From Nocardia colli (GTDB lineage: Bacteria; Actinomycetota; Actinomycetes; Mycobacteriales; Mycobacteriaceae), in the NCBI RefSeq assembly GCF_008704205.1, contig NZ_VXLC01000015.1, positions 62,001 to 126,000 on the forward strand: 64,000 nucleotides of DNA, in the 5' to 3' direction. This document shows, piece after piece, positions 1 through 9,190 of the stretch; position 1 is the first letter of the stretch; each line of letters begins with the position of its first letter. Position numbers and translations under genes: made by a program. The notes beneath the pieces are model-generated. The model did not search any database. It was not told the DNA's origin and saw only the letters and a list, made by a program, of their open reading frames with translations.

Positions 1-344
1 CACGGCATCCCGCAATTCGGCGTCGACGACTGTAACGACAGCTCGGCATTCCGATAAGCGGCGAGCGCGACCTCCGGAATACCCCGGGTCGGCACATTGG
101 GCAGGCCGACATCGTGCAGCGGAACGGTCAGATCCGGCCCGGGATCGCCCGGCGGATCGGATTGCAACCGTAGCGATTCGGCGGAAGTCGGAACCACGCT
201 GACCGATCGATCGGCGCTCTGATCATTGGGCGTCATCGCGGACGCCAGCACACCGTCGGGCACGTGATTACTCGCCACGGACCCGGAAATCAACAACCCG
301 GCGAATACGAGCGCGGATGCGGTAATAGGACCGGAAATTCGCAT
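1..344 (-). CDS. Secreted lytic transglycosylase-like protein, truncated by the window edge
   Basis: This is the first 114 codons of a gene running leftwards out of the window. The reading frame opens at ATG 344 after an AAGGA ribosome site about 12 bases upstream. Residues 1-24 form a signal peptide (MRISGPITASALVFAGLL). A low-complexity linker follows, then the segment IPEVALAAYRNAELSL..CGMP near the edge. That segment is typical of the start of the soluble lytic murein transglycosylase domain in mycolate actinomycetes, where it leads into the catalytic Glu region. The catalytic residue lies outside the window, so the enzymatic call is inferred from the N-terminal portion only. The gene is divergent from the hexosaminidase gene at 678. 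Confidence 0.6.
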   Translation of the reverse strand, partial: MRISGPITASALVFAGLLISGSVASNHVPDGVLASAMTPNDQSADRSVSVVPTSAESLRLQSDPPGDPGPDLTVPLHDVGLPNVPTRGIPEVALAAYRNAELSLQSSTPNCGMP

Positions 345-677
345 CGGCACACCAAATCCTTCATCGACGTCGGTGGCGAACTGCACGGCGTCCGCCGATC
401 GACGCGCGGGCGAGCATGAGACCTGTTGTACGAGTGGTTGTCACAGCGCAACGGCCGACCACCTGCCGTCAAGTTCCGAACAACCGGCGCAAGCATGACA
501 CGAAAGAACCCGCTCGAGATCCCCAGTAGAAGTGGGGAATCGGAGATGTTCATGTTCCGCCCCCGCGGCGGTGATCGATAAATATCCGCATATCCCCAGT
601 TGGGAAGGTCCCCACTCATATCTTGCACGCTGATCCATACTTCTGGATGCCCCCTAAAGTTGTACCGGAGGTACGCT
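345..677. other. Divergent intergenic region with two short hairpins
   Basis: About 330 bases separate the truncated transglycosylase-like gene from the hexosaminidase gene and must hold both promoters. Two related hairpin-like elements begin with ATCCCCAGT: CCCCA at 521-525 pairs with TGGGG at 533-537, and a second copy starts near 592, where CCCCA pairs with a later TCCCC-rich stretch only imperfectly. I see no convincing gene. The paired elements could be a regulator site. Confidence 0.4.
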
Positions 678-2261
678 ATGCGAAAGTTTCTATACCCCTT
701 GGCATTCGGCGCCGCCGTGGCCTTGACCACGCTGGTGTTACCGGGTCAAACCGGTTTCGCCGCCGATAACCCGCAAACAACCGAGCGCGCTGTCACCGAT
801 ATCGTCCCGGTTCCCGTGGAAGCCAAGGCCGATCCCGGCGCGAACTTCAAACTGACCGCCGCCACGGTGATTCGCGCCGAACACCAGGCCAAGGAAGTCG
901 GGGAATACCTCGGCGGGCTGCTCCGGCCCGCCACGGGCTTTCCGCTGCCGGTGGTGGATCGATACGACCTGGCCAAGCCGGGTATCACCCTCGAGCTCGG
1001 CGACGCGGGTAACCGGGTCGGCGACCAGGGCTATCAGCTCACCGTGGCCAAGTCCGGGGTCACCCTGAAGGCGAACACCACCGACGGATTGTTCGGCGGC
1101 GTGCAGTCGCTGCGCCAGCTGTTCCCGGCGGCGATCAACAAATCGTCCGTGCAGAAACAAGATTGGCTCGTTTCGGGCGGCAAGGTGACCGACTATCCAC
1201 GCTTCAAGCAGCGCAGCGCGATGCTCGACGTGGCCCGGCACTTCTTCAAGCCCGACCAGGTCAAGCGCTATATCGACCAGATCGCCCAGTACAAGGTGAA
1301 CACCCTGCACCTGCACCTGACCGACGATCAGGGCTGGCGGATCGAGATCAAGAGCTGGCCGAAGCTGGCCGAGATCGGCGGCCTGACCGCGGTCGGCGGT
1401 GACCCGGGTGGGTATTACACCCAGGAGCAGTACAAGGACATCGTCAAATATGCCGCGTCCCGGCATATTACGATTGTTCCCGAGGTCGACATGCCCGGCC
1501 ACACCAATGCCGCGCAGGCGTCCTACGGCGAATTGAATTGCGACGGAAAGCCCGTGCCGCCGCGCACGGACATCGAGGTCGGCTACAGCTCGCTGTGCAT
1601 CGGCAGCCCGATCACCTACAAGTTCGTCGAGGACGTCATCCGCGAACTGTCCGCGATCACCCCGGGCAAGTACATCAATATCGGTGGCGACGAGGCCCAT
1701 TCCACCTCACCGGCCGATTACCAGACCTTCTACAAGAAGGTGACGCCGATGCTGGCCACCTACGACAAGAAGGCGACCGGCTGGCACAACATCGTCGTGA
1801 CCAACCCGCCCACGTCGGCCATCCCGCAGTACTGGGACACCGCCAACACCAATGCCGATGTCGTGGCAGCGGCCAAGCGTGGCAACAAGATCCTGATGTC
1901 GCCGGCCAACAAGGCGTACCTGGATATGCAGTACAACAAGGATTCACCGCTCGGCCTGCACTGGGCCGGTTACGTCGAGGTGCAGGACTCCTACAACTGG
2001 GATCCGGCCACCTTCCTGCAGGGCGTCACGGAGAACCAGCTGGCCGGCGTCGAGGCGCCGCTGTGGTCGGAGACCCTGCGGACCAGTGCCGACATCGAGT
2101 ACATGGCCTTCCCTCGGCTGGCGGGCATCGCCGAGATCGGCTGGTCGCCGCAGGCGACGCACAACTGGGACAAGTATCGGGTGCGGCTGGCCAAGCAGGG
2201 CCCGATCTGGACCGCGCAGGGCATCAATTTCTATCGCTCACCGCAGGTGGACTGGAAATAG
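678..2261 (+). CDS. Secreted beta-N-acetylhexosaminidase (GH20)
   Basis: Predicted 527-residue exported glycosidase that removes terminal N-acetylglucosamine or N-acetylgalactosamine from chitooligosaccharides or glycans. Residues 1-29 are a signal peptide ending near FAA. An alpha/beta domain (about 40-150) precedes the catalytic TIM barrel. The barrel shows the family signature HLHLTDDQGWRIEIKSWPKL-like strand and the catalytic pair Asp338-Glu339 in NIGGDEAHS, as expected for substrate-assisted catalysis. ATG 678 is chosen because a GGAGG-like site (667-671) sits just before it and the signal peptide begins there; an in-frame start at 600 would spoil the signal peptide. The next gene, also secreted, follows after 78 bases. 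Whether it acts on chitin or on host glycans cannot be told from sequence. Confidence 0.93.
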   Translation: MRKFLYPLAFGAAVALTTLVLPGQTGFAADNPQTTERAVTDIVPVPVEAKADPGANFKLTAATVIRAEHQAKEVGEYLGGLLRPATGFPLPVVDRYDLAKPGITLELGDAGNRVGDQGYQLTVAKSGVTLKANTTDGLFGGVQSLRQLFPAAINKSSVQKQDWLVSGGKVTDYPRFKQRSAMLDVARHFFKPDQVKRYIDQIAQYKVNTLHLHLTDDQGWRIEIKSWPKLAEIGGLTAVGGDPGGYYTQEQYKDIVKYAASRHITIVPEVDMPGHTNAAQASYGELNCDGKPVPPRTDIEVGYSSLCIGSPITYKFVEDVIRELSAITPGKYINIGGDEAHSTSPADYQTFYKKVTPMLATYDKKATGWHNIVVTNPPTSAIPQYWDTANTNADVVAAAKRGNKILMSPANKAYLDMQYNKDSPLGLHWAGYVEVQDSYNWDPATFLQGVTENQLAGVEAPLWSETLRTSADIEYMAFPRLAGIAEIGWSPQATHNWDKYRVRLAKQGPIWTAQGINFYRSPQVDWK

Positions 2262-2339
2262 GAAATCGAATAACCATCGCAAGTTCGGTGTGTCCGAATT
2301 ACAGGATCGTCCCCAAATACGATCCGGAAGGAGTCCGAG

Positions 2340-3488
2340 GTGTCGCTTTACAGAAAAACTCTGATCGCTTCATTCGCGCTACTGACCGGGCTGGGGGCGT
2401 TTCTCACCCCGGTGACTGCCGTGGCCCAACCCGCGGCCGCGGCAGTCGACACCGACGGTGACGGATTGCCCGACGTGTGGGAAACCAACGGATACGACGC
2501 CAACGGCGACGGCAAGATCGACGTCGATCTGCCCAAGATGGGCGCGAATCCGAAGCACAAGGACCTGTTCGTCGAGATGGACTACATGAACGGGCGCCTG
2601 CCGACCGCCGCGGCGCTCGACCGGGTCGTCGGGGTATTCGCCGATTCCCCGGTGACCAACCCGGACGGCCGCAACGGGATCGCCATCCATCTGGACGCGG
2701 GCAATGCCCGAGGCGCCAAATATGATCTCGGCGGCGGCAATCAGGTGCCCTACGACAGCAACCTGTCGCCGGTGGACGATCAGGTCGCGGCGATCAAGCG
2801 AACCAACTTCGCCTCGGCCCGTTCACACATTTTCCATTACATGATCTGGGCGGACTCCTACGACAATGGATGCAGCAGCGGCATTTCGCTGGGCATTCCG
2901 GCGGATACCTTCGTCGTCGCGCTCGGCCCGCAGTGCAACTGGAATCCGGGCGACAACGGCAACGTCGGCACGTTCATCCACGAACTGGGACACAACCTCG
3001 GCCTGAAACACGGTGGCACCGACCACGTCAACTACAAGCCGAACTACCTGAGCGTGATGAACTACAGCTTCCAGTTCAACGGTGTACCGAAGGTCGACGG
3101 CAGTGCGAACTTCGGTTACTCCAGCGTGAATCCTCCTGCCCTGAACGAGAGTTCGTTGCAGGAGCGGCAAGGGCTCGGTGCGGTCGCCGCCGGGTGGCGG
3201 ACGGACTACTTCTGCCCGGACAACACCCGTAGGCGCACCCCCGGATCGGCGGACCAGCCGATCGACTGGAACTGCAACGGCTCCATCCAGACCGGCACGG
3301 TACGGACCAGTGTCAACAACGACCGGAACTACAACACCCTGCAAGCCCAGAACAACTGGGCCTCAGTGGTATTCGACGGGGGCAACGTCGGACCGGTCGG
3401 TGTCGAATCCCGGCAGTTGCCGGAGCGGTCGCCGGAGGAGATGACCAAGGCGGAGTTCGACCGGCTGCAATCCAGCCTGCACGAATAA
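2340..3488 (+). CDS. Secreted metzincin-type zinc metalloprotease
   Basis: Predicted 382-residue exported protease. A signal peptide spans residues 1-30. Next comes an acidic calcium-binding loop, DTDGDGLPDVWE, plus a second DANGDGKID loop, resembling thrombospondin type 3/EF-hand repeats. The zinc site is the full metzincin motif HELGHNLGLKH at residues 214-224, and a Met-turn candidate Met240 lies in LSVMNY. The GTG start at 2340 is preceded by AAGGAG at the usual distance. It probably acts outside the cell and may depend on calcium. Substrate is unknown. It is co-directional with the hexosaminidase gene and could share its transcript. A strong hairpin terminator lies just downstream. Confidence 0.88.
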   Translation: MSLYRKTLIASFALLTGLGAFLTPVTAVAQPAAAAVDTDGDGLPDVWETNGYDANGDGKIDVDLPKMGANPKHKDLFVEMDYMNGRLPTAAALDRVVGVFADSPVTNPDGRNGIAIHLDAGNARGAKYDLGGGNQVPYDSNLSPVDDQVAAIKRTNFASARSHIFHYMIWADSYDNGCSSGISLGIPADTFVVALGPQCNWNPGDNGNVGTFIHELGHNLGLKHGGTDHVNYKPNYLSVMNYSFQFNGVPKVDGSANFGYSSVNPPALNESSLQERQGLGAVAAGWRTDYFCPDNTRRRTPGSADQPIDWNCNGSIQTGTVRTSVNNDRNYNTLQAQNNWASVVFDGGNVGPVGVESRQLPERSPEEMTKAEFDRLQSSLHE

Positions 3489-3508
3489 CGTTCGACGCCT
3501 GAACGATT

Positions 3509-3545
3509 CCGGCGGTGCACCCCCCACAAGAGGGTGCACCGCCGG
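3509..3545. terminator. Bidirectional hairpin terminator
   Basis: Perfect 14-base inverted repeat (CCGGCGGTGCACCC at 3509-3522, its complement at 3532-3545) with a 9-base loop. It sits between the convergent metalloprotease gene and the small membrane protein gene, so it can serve both. Confidence 0.85.
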
Positions 3546-3568
3546 GACTCGTTGGGGCGGAAGAAAAT

Positions 3569-3835
3569 CTACCGGTTGACCGTCTCCCGATCGCGGTTCT
3601 TCGCGAACATCGCGATCACCGCGGTCAGCACCGCGCCGACCACGCCGCCGCCGGCCACCTGACCGATGACCTGCCCGAGATCCAGACCGGAGCCGGTCGC
3701 CGCCTGGATGATCGCGCCGGTGACGCCGCCGCCGACCGCGCCCGCGGCGCTATTTCCGACCAGGCCGAAGCCCTTGCCCGCACCGGCCATGTTCCCGCCG
3801 ACCAGTCCACCTAGCACGCCCAATAGCCATTCCAT
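3569..3835 (-). CDS. Small glycine-zipper membrane protein
   Basis: An 88-residue protein made almost wholly of glycine/alanine-rich hydrophobic helices: GVLGGLVGGNMAGAGKGFG at the N-terminus, a central GAVGGGVTGAII helix and a C-terminal VVGAVLTAVIAMF helix ending in a charged tail. This pattern suits two or three tightly packed membrane helices. An AAGGA site seven bases before ATG 3835 supports the start. It lies 30 bases downstream of the LGFP-repeat gene on the same strand, so the two are probably co-transcribed. No enzymatic motif is visible. Small proteins of this kind occur widely without assigned function. Confidence 0.75.
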   Translation of the reverse strand: MEWLLGVLGGLVGGNMAGAGKGFGLVGNSAAGAVGGGVTGAIIQAATGSGLDLGQVIGQVAGGGVVGAVLTAVIAMFAKNRDRETVNR

Positions 3836-3865
3836 TGTCGTTCCTTTCGGTTGGTGGTCAGTTGG

Positions 3866-4891
3866 CTAGCTGCGCGGTGCGTCGCGATGCATCTCGTGTG
3901 CGCCGGCGACTGTCGTGGCACCGCGCTGTGCGGCAGCGGCCGCGGCCGAGGCGGCGGTGGCGTCACCGCGCGGCGGCACGAATCCTTGCCGATTGCCCGT
4001 CGTTGTCGCCGTCGTGCGGGTGGTCGGCGTGACCGGTCCCCGGGTCGTGTGGGTCGGGCCCGACCGGCGACGGCCGAGCATGCCGAGCAACCCACCGACG
4101 ACGGCCGTGATGGCCAGACCGATCGGAATGCCCCACCACCGGTTGATGCCCGAACTGCTGGAGTCGTCGGTGGCCTGGTTGTCGGGGTTCGGCACCGGAT
4201 TCGGCACCGCGACATCGGGCGCGTTCGCCCGGAATCCCGGCAGGGTCGCGGCTAGCTCGGGCGGCATGGTCGCCAGTCCCTCGCTGTCGGACCACTTGAT
4301 CTCGGTGCCCGCCGGCCCCACGAAGTTCGCGGTCGCGACACCGTTGTCGACGGTCATGTCCGAGCGCGGGTAGCCGAAAGGCCCGGTGATTCCGCCACTT
4401 TCACGCCACGCGTCGAGCACCTTGCCCTTGATGGTCCAGGCGCCCAGCTCCGGCTTCCAGTAGATCGCGGCGCCGCCGGCCTCGGCGAAGTCGTTGAACC
4501 GGCCGACGCCGTCGCCCGCGCCGGTCTCGTCGTTGGTGGGGAAGCGCAGCGGTCCGCTCGGTCCGCCGAGCGACTTGTACTTCACCAGAATCTCGCCGTA
4601 CACCGCCTTCGCCCCGGTATCCGGCGAGAAGTAGATGACGCCGCCCTGGTAGGCGCGTTCGGCGCCGCCGGCCACCTCGGTGGCCGGGCCGAGCGGGGCG
4701 CCGAGGAACGATCCGGCTCCGCCGAAGTCGTTGTAGTGCGCGTCGATTGCATTGGTCGCCTCCGCGGATGGATCCGCGACCGCGGCCGGTGCCGTGGCCA
4801 GCAGCCCGGAAGCGAGTAGCGCCACCGCGTTGACCGCGAGGGTGGTGCGGCGCCGGGTCTTTCCTCGATGGATATCCAACAGTTCAGGCAT
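3866..4891 (-). CDS. LGFP-repeat cell-wall-associated membrane protein
   Basis: Predicted 341-residue envelope protein. An export signal or signal anchor spans residues 15-40. From about residue 45 to 210 there are successive repeats of the LGFP type, with cores SFLGAPLGP, GPLRFPTNDE and GPFGYPRSD. In mycolate actinobacteria such repeats occur in cell-wall proteins and are thought to anchor to the mycolyl-arabinogalactan layer. A single transmembrane helix (WWGIPIGLAITAVVGGLLGML) lies near residues 250-270, followed by a Thr/Ala-rich low-complexity tail. GAGGAG directly before ATG 4891 fixes the start. The protein may tether the wall to the membrane; this is inference. It leads a two-gene unit with the glycine-zipper protein. 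Confidence 0.82.
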   Translation of the reverse strand: MPELLDIHRGKTRRRTTLAVNAVALLASGLLATAPAAVADPSAEATNAIDAHYNDFGGAGSFLGAPLGPATEVAGGAERAYQGGVIYFSPDTGAKAVYGEILVKYKSLGGPSGPLRFPTNDETGAGDGVGRFNDFAEAGGAAIYWKPELGAWTIKGKVLDAWRESGGITGPFGYPRSDMTVDNGVATANFVGPAGTEIKWSDSEGLATMPPELAATLPGFRANAPDVAVPNPVPNPDNQATDDSSSSGINRWWGIPIGLAITAVVGGLLGMLGRRRSGPTHTTRGPVTPTTRTTATTTGNRQGFVPPRGDATAASAAAAAAQRGATTVAGAHEMHRDAPRS

Positions 4892-5249
4892 GATCTCCTC
4901 GATTCGTCAGTGCGATGCGCGAGCCGCAAGGTGAGGGTCGCGCTCGAGTACAGGCGCGGTCGATCAGCTACAGGCGGGCAATTCCCCGCCTTCTCCGAGA
5001 TCAAACACTGATTCTGCTGGAAATCCGTGGTCAGTGGCGGTAGAAGGAGGAAATCGACGTCCGGGGGCCGGTAGATCAGCTATTTGCGGGCCGACGCGGC
5101 GCCTGTCGGACGTTCAGCGGATACCCCGACCGCCGAACGGGGGTGAGCATTGCAGCATGGCGAGAATGCGGACGAAACGTTCCTCTTATCGGGTGGCCGG
5201 GCAGCCACCCGCGCGCATCCCGAATTCCACGCGGGGAGTGTGACTTTCG
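4892..5249. other. Divergent intergenic region
   Basis: About 360 bases between the LGFP-repeat gene and the small membrane gene at 5250. The word GATCAGCTA occurs twice (near 4969 and 5071) about 100 bases apart and might be a regulator half-site. Otherwise I see no gene or clear structure. It presumably holds both divergent promoters. Confidence 0.35.
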
Positions 5250-5402
5250 ATGGATATCGTGGTCGTGCTGGTCACGCTGGCGATCGGTGCGATTGTGGTC
5301 TGGGGCGCGATCAGCGTCTGGACCGAGGACACCTACAAGCGCAACCGCCCGGACCGCACGCCGTGCGGGTTTCGTCGGGACGACGACGAGAGCGGCCGAT
5401 AG
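5250..5402 (+). CDS. Short single-pass membrane protein
   Basis: A 50-codon frame, ATG 5250 to TAG 5402, encoding MDIVVVLVTLAIGAIVVWGA and then a charged Arg/Asp-rich tail. The first 22 residues form one transmembrane helix. A GGGGAG site lies about 12 bases upstream. The stop is two bases before the start of the next gene, so translational coupling is likely. No known family is recognised. It could be a small partner of the larger membrane protein downstream. Confidence 0.6.
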   Translation: MDIVVVLVTLAIGAIVVWGAISVWTEDTYKRNRPDRTPCGFRRDDDESGR

Positions 5403-5404
5403 GG

Positions 5405-6283
5405 ATGGACGTCGTCATCGGGCTGCTCATCGCGTGGTCCCTGGGCAAGGCGCGCCGGGTGGGCATGCGCGTCAACGGTCTCACCGATCAGGCACTGGAT
5501 ATCGCGGTCGACCGGGTGTGGAATGTGGTCGCGGCGAAGCTCGGGACCGACCAGACGCTCGCGCGATTGATCGCCGAAGGCCGCACCGGGGTGGTCTCAC
5601 CGGAGACCTGCGCCGACGCCGAACGCTCGCTCGCCGCGGCCGCGGACGCCGATCCGATGTTCGCCGCGGCGCTGCGCGAGGCGGCGGCCGGGCCGGGGAG
5701 CGCACCGCCGGTGCTGAGCACGCAGCAGTTCGCGGGAGTCTCGTTCGGGTCGATCGACTCCGGCGGCGGCTCGGTCGACATCAAGAACGAAAGCAAGATC
5801 GTCAACTATGCCCGGCAACATCCGGCGATAACGGTGATCGCCGTGGTTGTCGTGGTGATTCTGGCGGGGCTGCTGGTCGGGCAGCTCGCCGGGAAGGGGC
5901 CGCCGACAGCCGCGGAGTCGGCGACCGGTGACGCGCCGACGGCCGTCGCCCCGCGCGCCGAACCCGCGCCGAAAGCCAACCCGCGCGTCGACGCCTCCGC
6001 CATGATCGGCACCTGGTCGGCCTCGGACGGAACGGGCACAAAGACATTCAACGGAAGCGGCGGCTCCTGCGACGGCCTCTACTACAACCAGGGCAAACCC
6101 CTGGACATCGGCGGCCCGTCGACCTGCGTGCTCTCCAGCAAACCCGACACCACCGGCCGCTACACCCTCGTGGTCACCCAGAGCGTCAATCGCGCCAGCT
6201 ACAAAGTCGAGTTCACCAGCACCGATCACGCCATCGTCTACGACTCCGCCGGCACCCGCCTCTACGAGCTCGAACGGTTCTGA
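5405..6283 (+). CDS. Membrane protein with a conflict-module-like N-terminus and extracytoplasmic C-terminal domain
   Basis: Predicted 292-residue protein of unknown function. Residues 1-100 are helical and end in ADADPMFAAALREA. That resembles the ADPEFAAALR signature of a small adaptor module often placed at the N-terminus of actinobacterial STAND/TPR conflict proteins. Then comes a beta-like linker QQFAGVSFGSIDSGGGSV, one transmembrane helix at about 140-165, a Pro/Ala linker and a roughly 90-residue C-terminal domain beginning MIGTWSASDG, with two Cys that could form a disulfide. ATG 5405 is chosen because it follows the preceding stop by two bases; the open frame extends upstream but covers the other gene. 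The adaptor assignment is a pattern impression, not proven. Confidence 0.68.
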   Translation: MDVVIGLLIAWSLGKARRVGMRVNGLTDQALDIAVDRVWNVVAAKLGTDQTLARLIAEGRTGVVSPETCADAERSLAAAADADPMFAAALREAAAGPGSAPPVLSTQQFAGVSFGSIDSGGGSVDIKNESKIVNYARQHPAITVIAVVVVVILAGLLVGQLAGKGPPTAAESATGDAPTAVAPRAEPAPKANPRVDASAMIGTWSASDGTGTKTFNGSGGSCDGLYYNQGKPLDIGGPSTCVLSSKPDTTGRYTLVVTQSVNRASYKVEFTSTDHAIVYDSAGTRLYELERF

Positions 6284-6418
6284 CCCGGGTCACCCTCTTG
6301 CGCCGAGGAATCCAACTGACTGAGACTGAAGGTCTGCTAAATTGGCGTTACCGGCGGTACCGGGTTCATTGAACCTTGAACGGCCGGACGGTACCAAACA
6401 TCGTCGTTGGGAGTTGCC

Positions 6419-7624
6419 GTGACCGGAGCGGGCACCGTTGCCGCGTTCGACCGCACGACCCGCCGGGTCAGCACCATCGAGCGATTGCTCGCGGATGCGA
6501 TCGCGTTGGTCGACGGCTTCTCCACGCAATCACCGGTTTATGACGTGCTGCCCAGCTCGCTGGTCGACGCGGACTTCGTGCCGGCCGCCGAGCTGAATGT
6601 GCGGCTGTTCTTCCGGTTCTGGCTCGACGGCAACCCGCCGACCGAGGAGGACACCCGCCCGCTGGTCAATCGCGCCGTATCGCTGCTGCACGACGGGATG
6701 CCGCTGGAGGAGGTGCTGGGCAATTATCGGGCGGGCGTCGATTTCCTCTGGTCCCAGCTGCCGACCACGGCCTCCCCGGCCGGTCGGGCGGCGCTGGCCG
6801 AGATCGGCCGACCGCTCTCGGAATACCTCTCCCTCATGACCGCCCGCATCGCGATGGCCTGTGTCGAAGATGCCCGCCGCCGTCCATCGGACGAGCTCGA
6901 ACGCCGGCGCGGGATCGTCGACGCTCTGCTGGCCGGACGCGATCCCGGCGATTGGCTGGATGATCCGACGGTGCCGGTCGCGGACGCGTTCGTGGTCGCG
7001 GTGATTCGCCCCGGCGACCCAGGACCCGGCACACTGACCGAGCTGCGGCATCGGATCCACGACCTCCCTGGCGCCTTCCTGCGTCGCGATATCCGTGGCT
7101 GGACGGCCCTGATCCCGATCGACTCGCGCGCGGACAGCGCGGCGGTCATCGAGAATCTCTCGACTCGATTGGTACCCGGAATCGGTACGGGCGCAACGCC
7201 GTTGTGGATCGGCGTATCGCCCGCGGTGACCCGCGCGGCCATCCCGGAATCCTTCGCGGAGGCCCGGGTCGTCGCCGAGCTCGGGCGCTGCCTGGCCCGC
7301 AGCGAGGTGATCTGCCGTCGGCAGGACCTGCGGCTGGAGTACGCGGTGGCGGTCGACGGGTCGGTGCGCAAGGAACTGGCCTCGGTGCTGGAGCCGCTCG
7401 CGGATCAGCCGGTGCTGGCGGAGACACTCGGCGTGTTCTTCGCCAACGAGTGCAACCAGAATGCCGCGGCCCGGCTGTTGTTCGTGCACCGCAACACCAT
7501 CACCTATCGACTGGCCCGGATCGCCGAACTCACCGGATACGACCCGCAGCGCCCGACGGAGGCGATGACCCTGTCGGCGGCGCGGACCGCACAACTACTG
7601 GAAGCGAAGGCGTTTTCGGCCTGA
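6419..7624 (+). CDS. PucR-family transcriptional regulator
   Basis: Predicted 401-residue cytoplasmic regulator. An N-terminal RsbRD-like helical sensor domain covers about residues 10-150, a central region at 155-300 fits the GGDEF-like dimerisation domain of the family, and the C-terminus carries the PucR helix-turn-helix (NECNQNAAARLLFVHRNTITYRL, about 345-367). GTG 6419 is preferred over TTG 6407 because GGGAG at 6409-6413 is correctly spaced for the former. No adjacent catabolic operon reveals its ligand. The next gene downstream encodes a secreted lipase and is a possible but unproven target. Confidence 0.85.
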   Translation: MTGAGTVAAFDRTTRRVSTIERLLADAIALVDGFSTQSPVYDVLPSSLVDADFVPAAELNVRLFFRFWLDGNPPTEEDTRPLVNRAVSLLHDGMPLEEVLGNYRAGVDFLWSQLPTTASPAGRAALAEIGRPLSEYLSLMTARIAMACVEDARRRPSDELERRRGIVDALLAGRDPGDWLDDPTVPVADAFVVAVIRPGDPGPGTLTELRHRIHDLPGAFLRRDIRGWTALIPIDSRADSAAVIENLSTRLVPGIGTGATPLWIGVSPAVTRAAIPESFAEARVVAELGRCLARSEVICRRQDLRLEYAVAVDGSVRKELASVLEPLADQPVLAETLGVFFANECNQNAAARLLFVHRNTITYRLARIAELTGYDPQRPTEAMTLSAARTAQLLEAKAFSA

Positions 7625-7777
7625 TTCGCGCTCGCGGAGCCGAATTCTATGGATGTGCACAACTGTCCGGGACGGGACTCTGTCTGTTTGTCGGTAGCGA
7701 GCCGATCTCGCGCGGGGTGTACTGACACCAGTTCGGTCGTCGCATGACGCCGATCACAGTTGACGAGATGAGGGTGC

Positions 7778-9088
7778 ATGTTCGGGGAGAGATTCACCTG
7801 GGCTGCGGTGCCATTGACGGCACTGTGCCTGGCCGTGTCCAGCGCCGGTATCGCGGCAGGCGATCCGTATCCGGCGTTCCCTCCGGACCAGAATCAATTG
7901 CCGCAGTTGCCCGCCGAGCCGCAGATCTACGACATGCTGCCGATCCCGGTGCCCGCGGAGGATCCGTGGTACGCCGACCCGGACGATCTGGCGTCCTACG
8001 CGCCGGGACAGATCATTCGATCGCGCACCGTGCAGACCCGGATCCTCGGCATCCCGTTCCCGGTCGACACCAAGCAACTGTTGTTCCGCAGCAACGACAT
8101 TCACGACAATCCGATCGCCACCGCGACCTCGGTGATCACCCCGGGCATCCCCTGGACCGGCGGACCGCGGCCGGTGGTCTCCTTCCAGGAGGCGATCGAC
8201 TCGACCAACTCGGCGTGCAATCCGTCCTACACGTTGCAGGTCGGCACCATGAAGGAAGCCGCGCTGGCGGTGGGATGGCTGGCGCAGGGCTTCGCGATCA
8301 ACGTGCCCGACTTCGACGGTAAGTTCAATACTTTCAACACCTTCGACGAGGGCAAGATGGTGCTGGACAGTCTGCGCGCGATGAAAAATGATGCGTCGCT
8401 GGGACTTACGGAATCCGGGATCGGCATGTACGGCTACTCCGGTGGCGGTTCGGGGTCGATCCGCGCGGCCGAAATGCGCGAAAGTTACGCTCCCGACGTC
8501 AGATTGCTCGGCACCGCCATCGGCGGGACGCCCGGCGACCTGCGCTTGCAGGCGCGGTACGCGACCCAGCAGCAACCGGGGCTCACCGGGATCAGCAACT
8601 TCACCATGTGGCTCGGTTTCGCCGGGTTGTCGCGGGAGTTCCCCGAGCAGTTCGATGCGGCGAAGCTGCTGAACAAAGAAGGACAGGCGATTCTGGCGGA
8701 TATGCAGAGCCGCTGCGTCTATACGGTGGCGTTGTCGGGCATGTACCGACCGATCAGCGACTATTTCAATCCCGGCATGACGTTGGAGAATGCGCCGGGC
8801 GTCATGCAGGTATTGCAGGAACAGAGCCTGGGACAGCACATTCCGGACAGCCCGATCTTCTGGTTCCACGGGATCTGGGACGAGCTGATTCCCGCGTCGG
8901 TGGTCCTGCCCGCCGTGAACGACTACTGGAATCGGGGCGCGGACCTGCGGTTCTACACGATGCCGCTGCCCGAGCACATCGTCAACGCGGGGGCGGGCTG
9001 GCCGCCCGCCGTGGCGTGGATCAGCGCGGTCCTGCGTGGGCTGCCGCCGGGGCCGCGATTCAAGGCTGATTTCCAGATTCCCGGCTAG
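7778..9088 (+). CDS. Secretory lipase, LIP family
   Basis: Predicted 436-residue exported alpha/beta hydrolase of the LIP (secretory lipase) family, which cleaves triacylglycerols and other esters. A signal peptide covers residues 1-28. The nucleophile elbow GYSGG places Ser221 as catalytic serine. DELIP and the C-terminal LPEHI segment provide the expected Asp and His. Length fits the family. A second paralogue lies at 53070. Such enzymes are frequent in Nocardia and mycobacteria, where lipids are a main carbon source. The gene is followed by a co-directional lipoprotein gene after about 100 bases. Confidence 0.9.
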   Translation: MFGERFTWAAVPLTALCLAVSSAGIAAGDPYPAFPPDQNQLPQLPAEPQIYDMLPIPVPAEDPWYADPDDLASYAPGQIIRSRTVQTRILGIPFPVDTKQLLFRSNDIHDNPIATATSVITPGIPWTGGPRPVVSFQEAIDSTNSACNPSYTLQVGTMKEAALAVGWLAQGFAINVPDFDGKFNTFNTFDEGKMVLDSLRAMKNDASLGLTESGIGMYGYSGGGSGSIRAAEMRESYAPDVRLLGTAIGGTPGDLRLQARYATQQQPGLTGISNFTMWLGFAGLSREFPEQFDAAKLLNKEGQAILADMQSRCVYTVALSGMYRPISDYFNPGMTLENAPGVMQVLQEQSLGQHIPDSPIFWFHGIWDELIPASVVLPAVNDYWNRGADLRFYTMPLPEHIVNAGAGWPPAVAWISAVLRGLPPGPRFKADFQIPG

Positions 9089-9190
9089 GGCTTGGCCAGA
9101 CTTTCGGGGTCTCGTGGTCGATTCGGCGGCCGCTTAGCATCACCTTGTCGATCCGTCGTAATAACGGCACAAACTTGGTGAGGACAGCCC

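Noticed and set aside
7754..8977. A 407-codon minus-strand frame opposite the first LIP lipase
   Set aside because: Shadow of the lipase gene; no recognisable domain.
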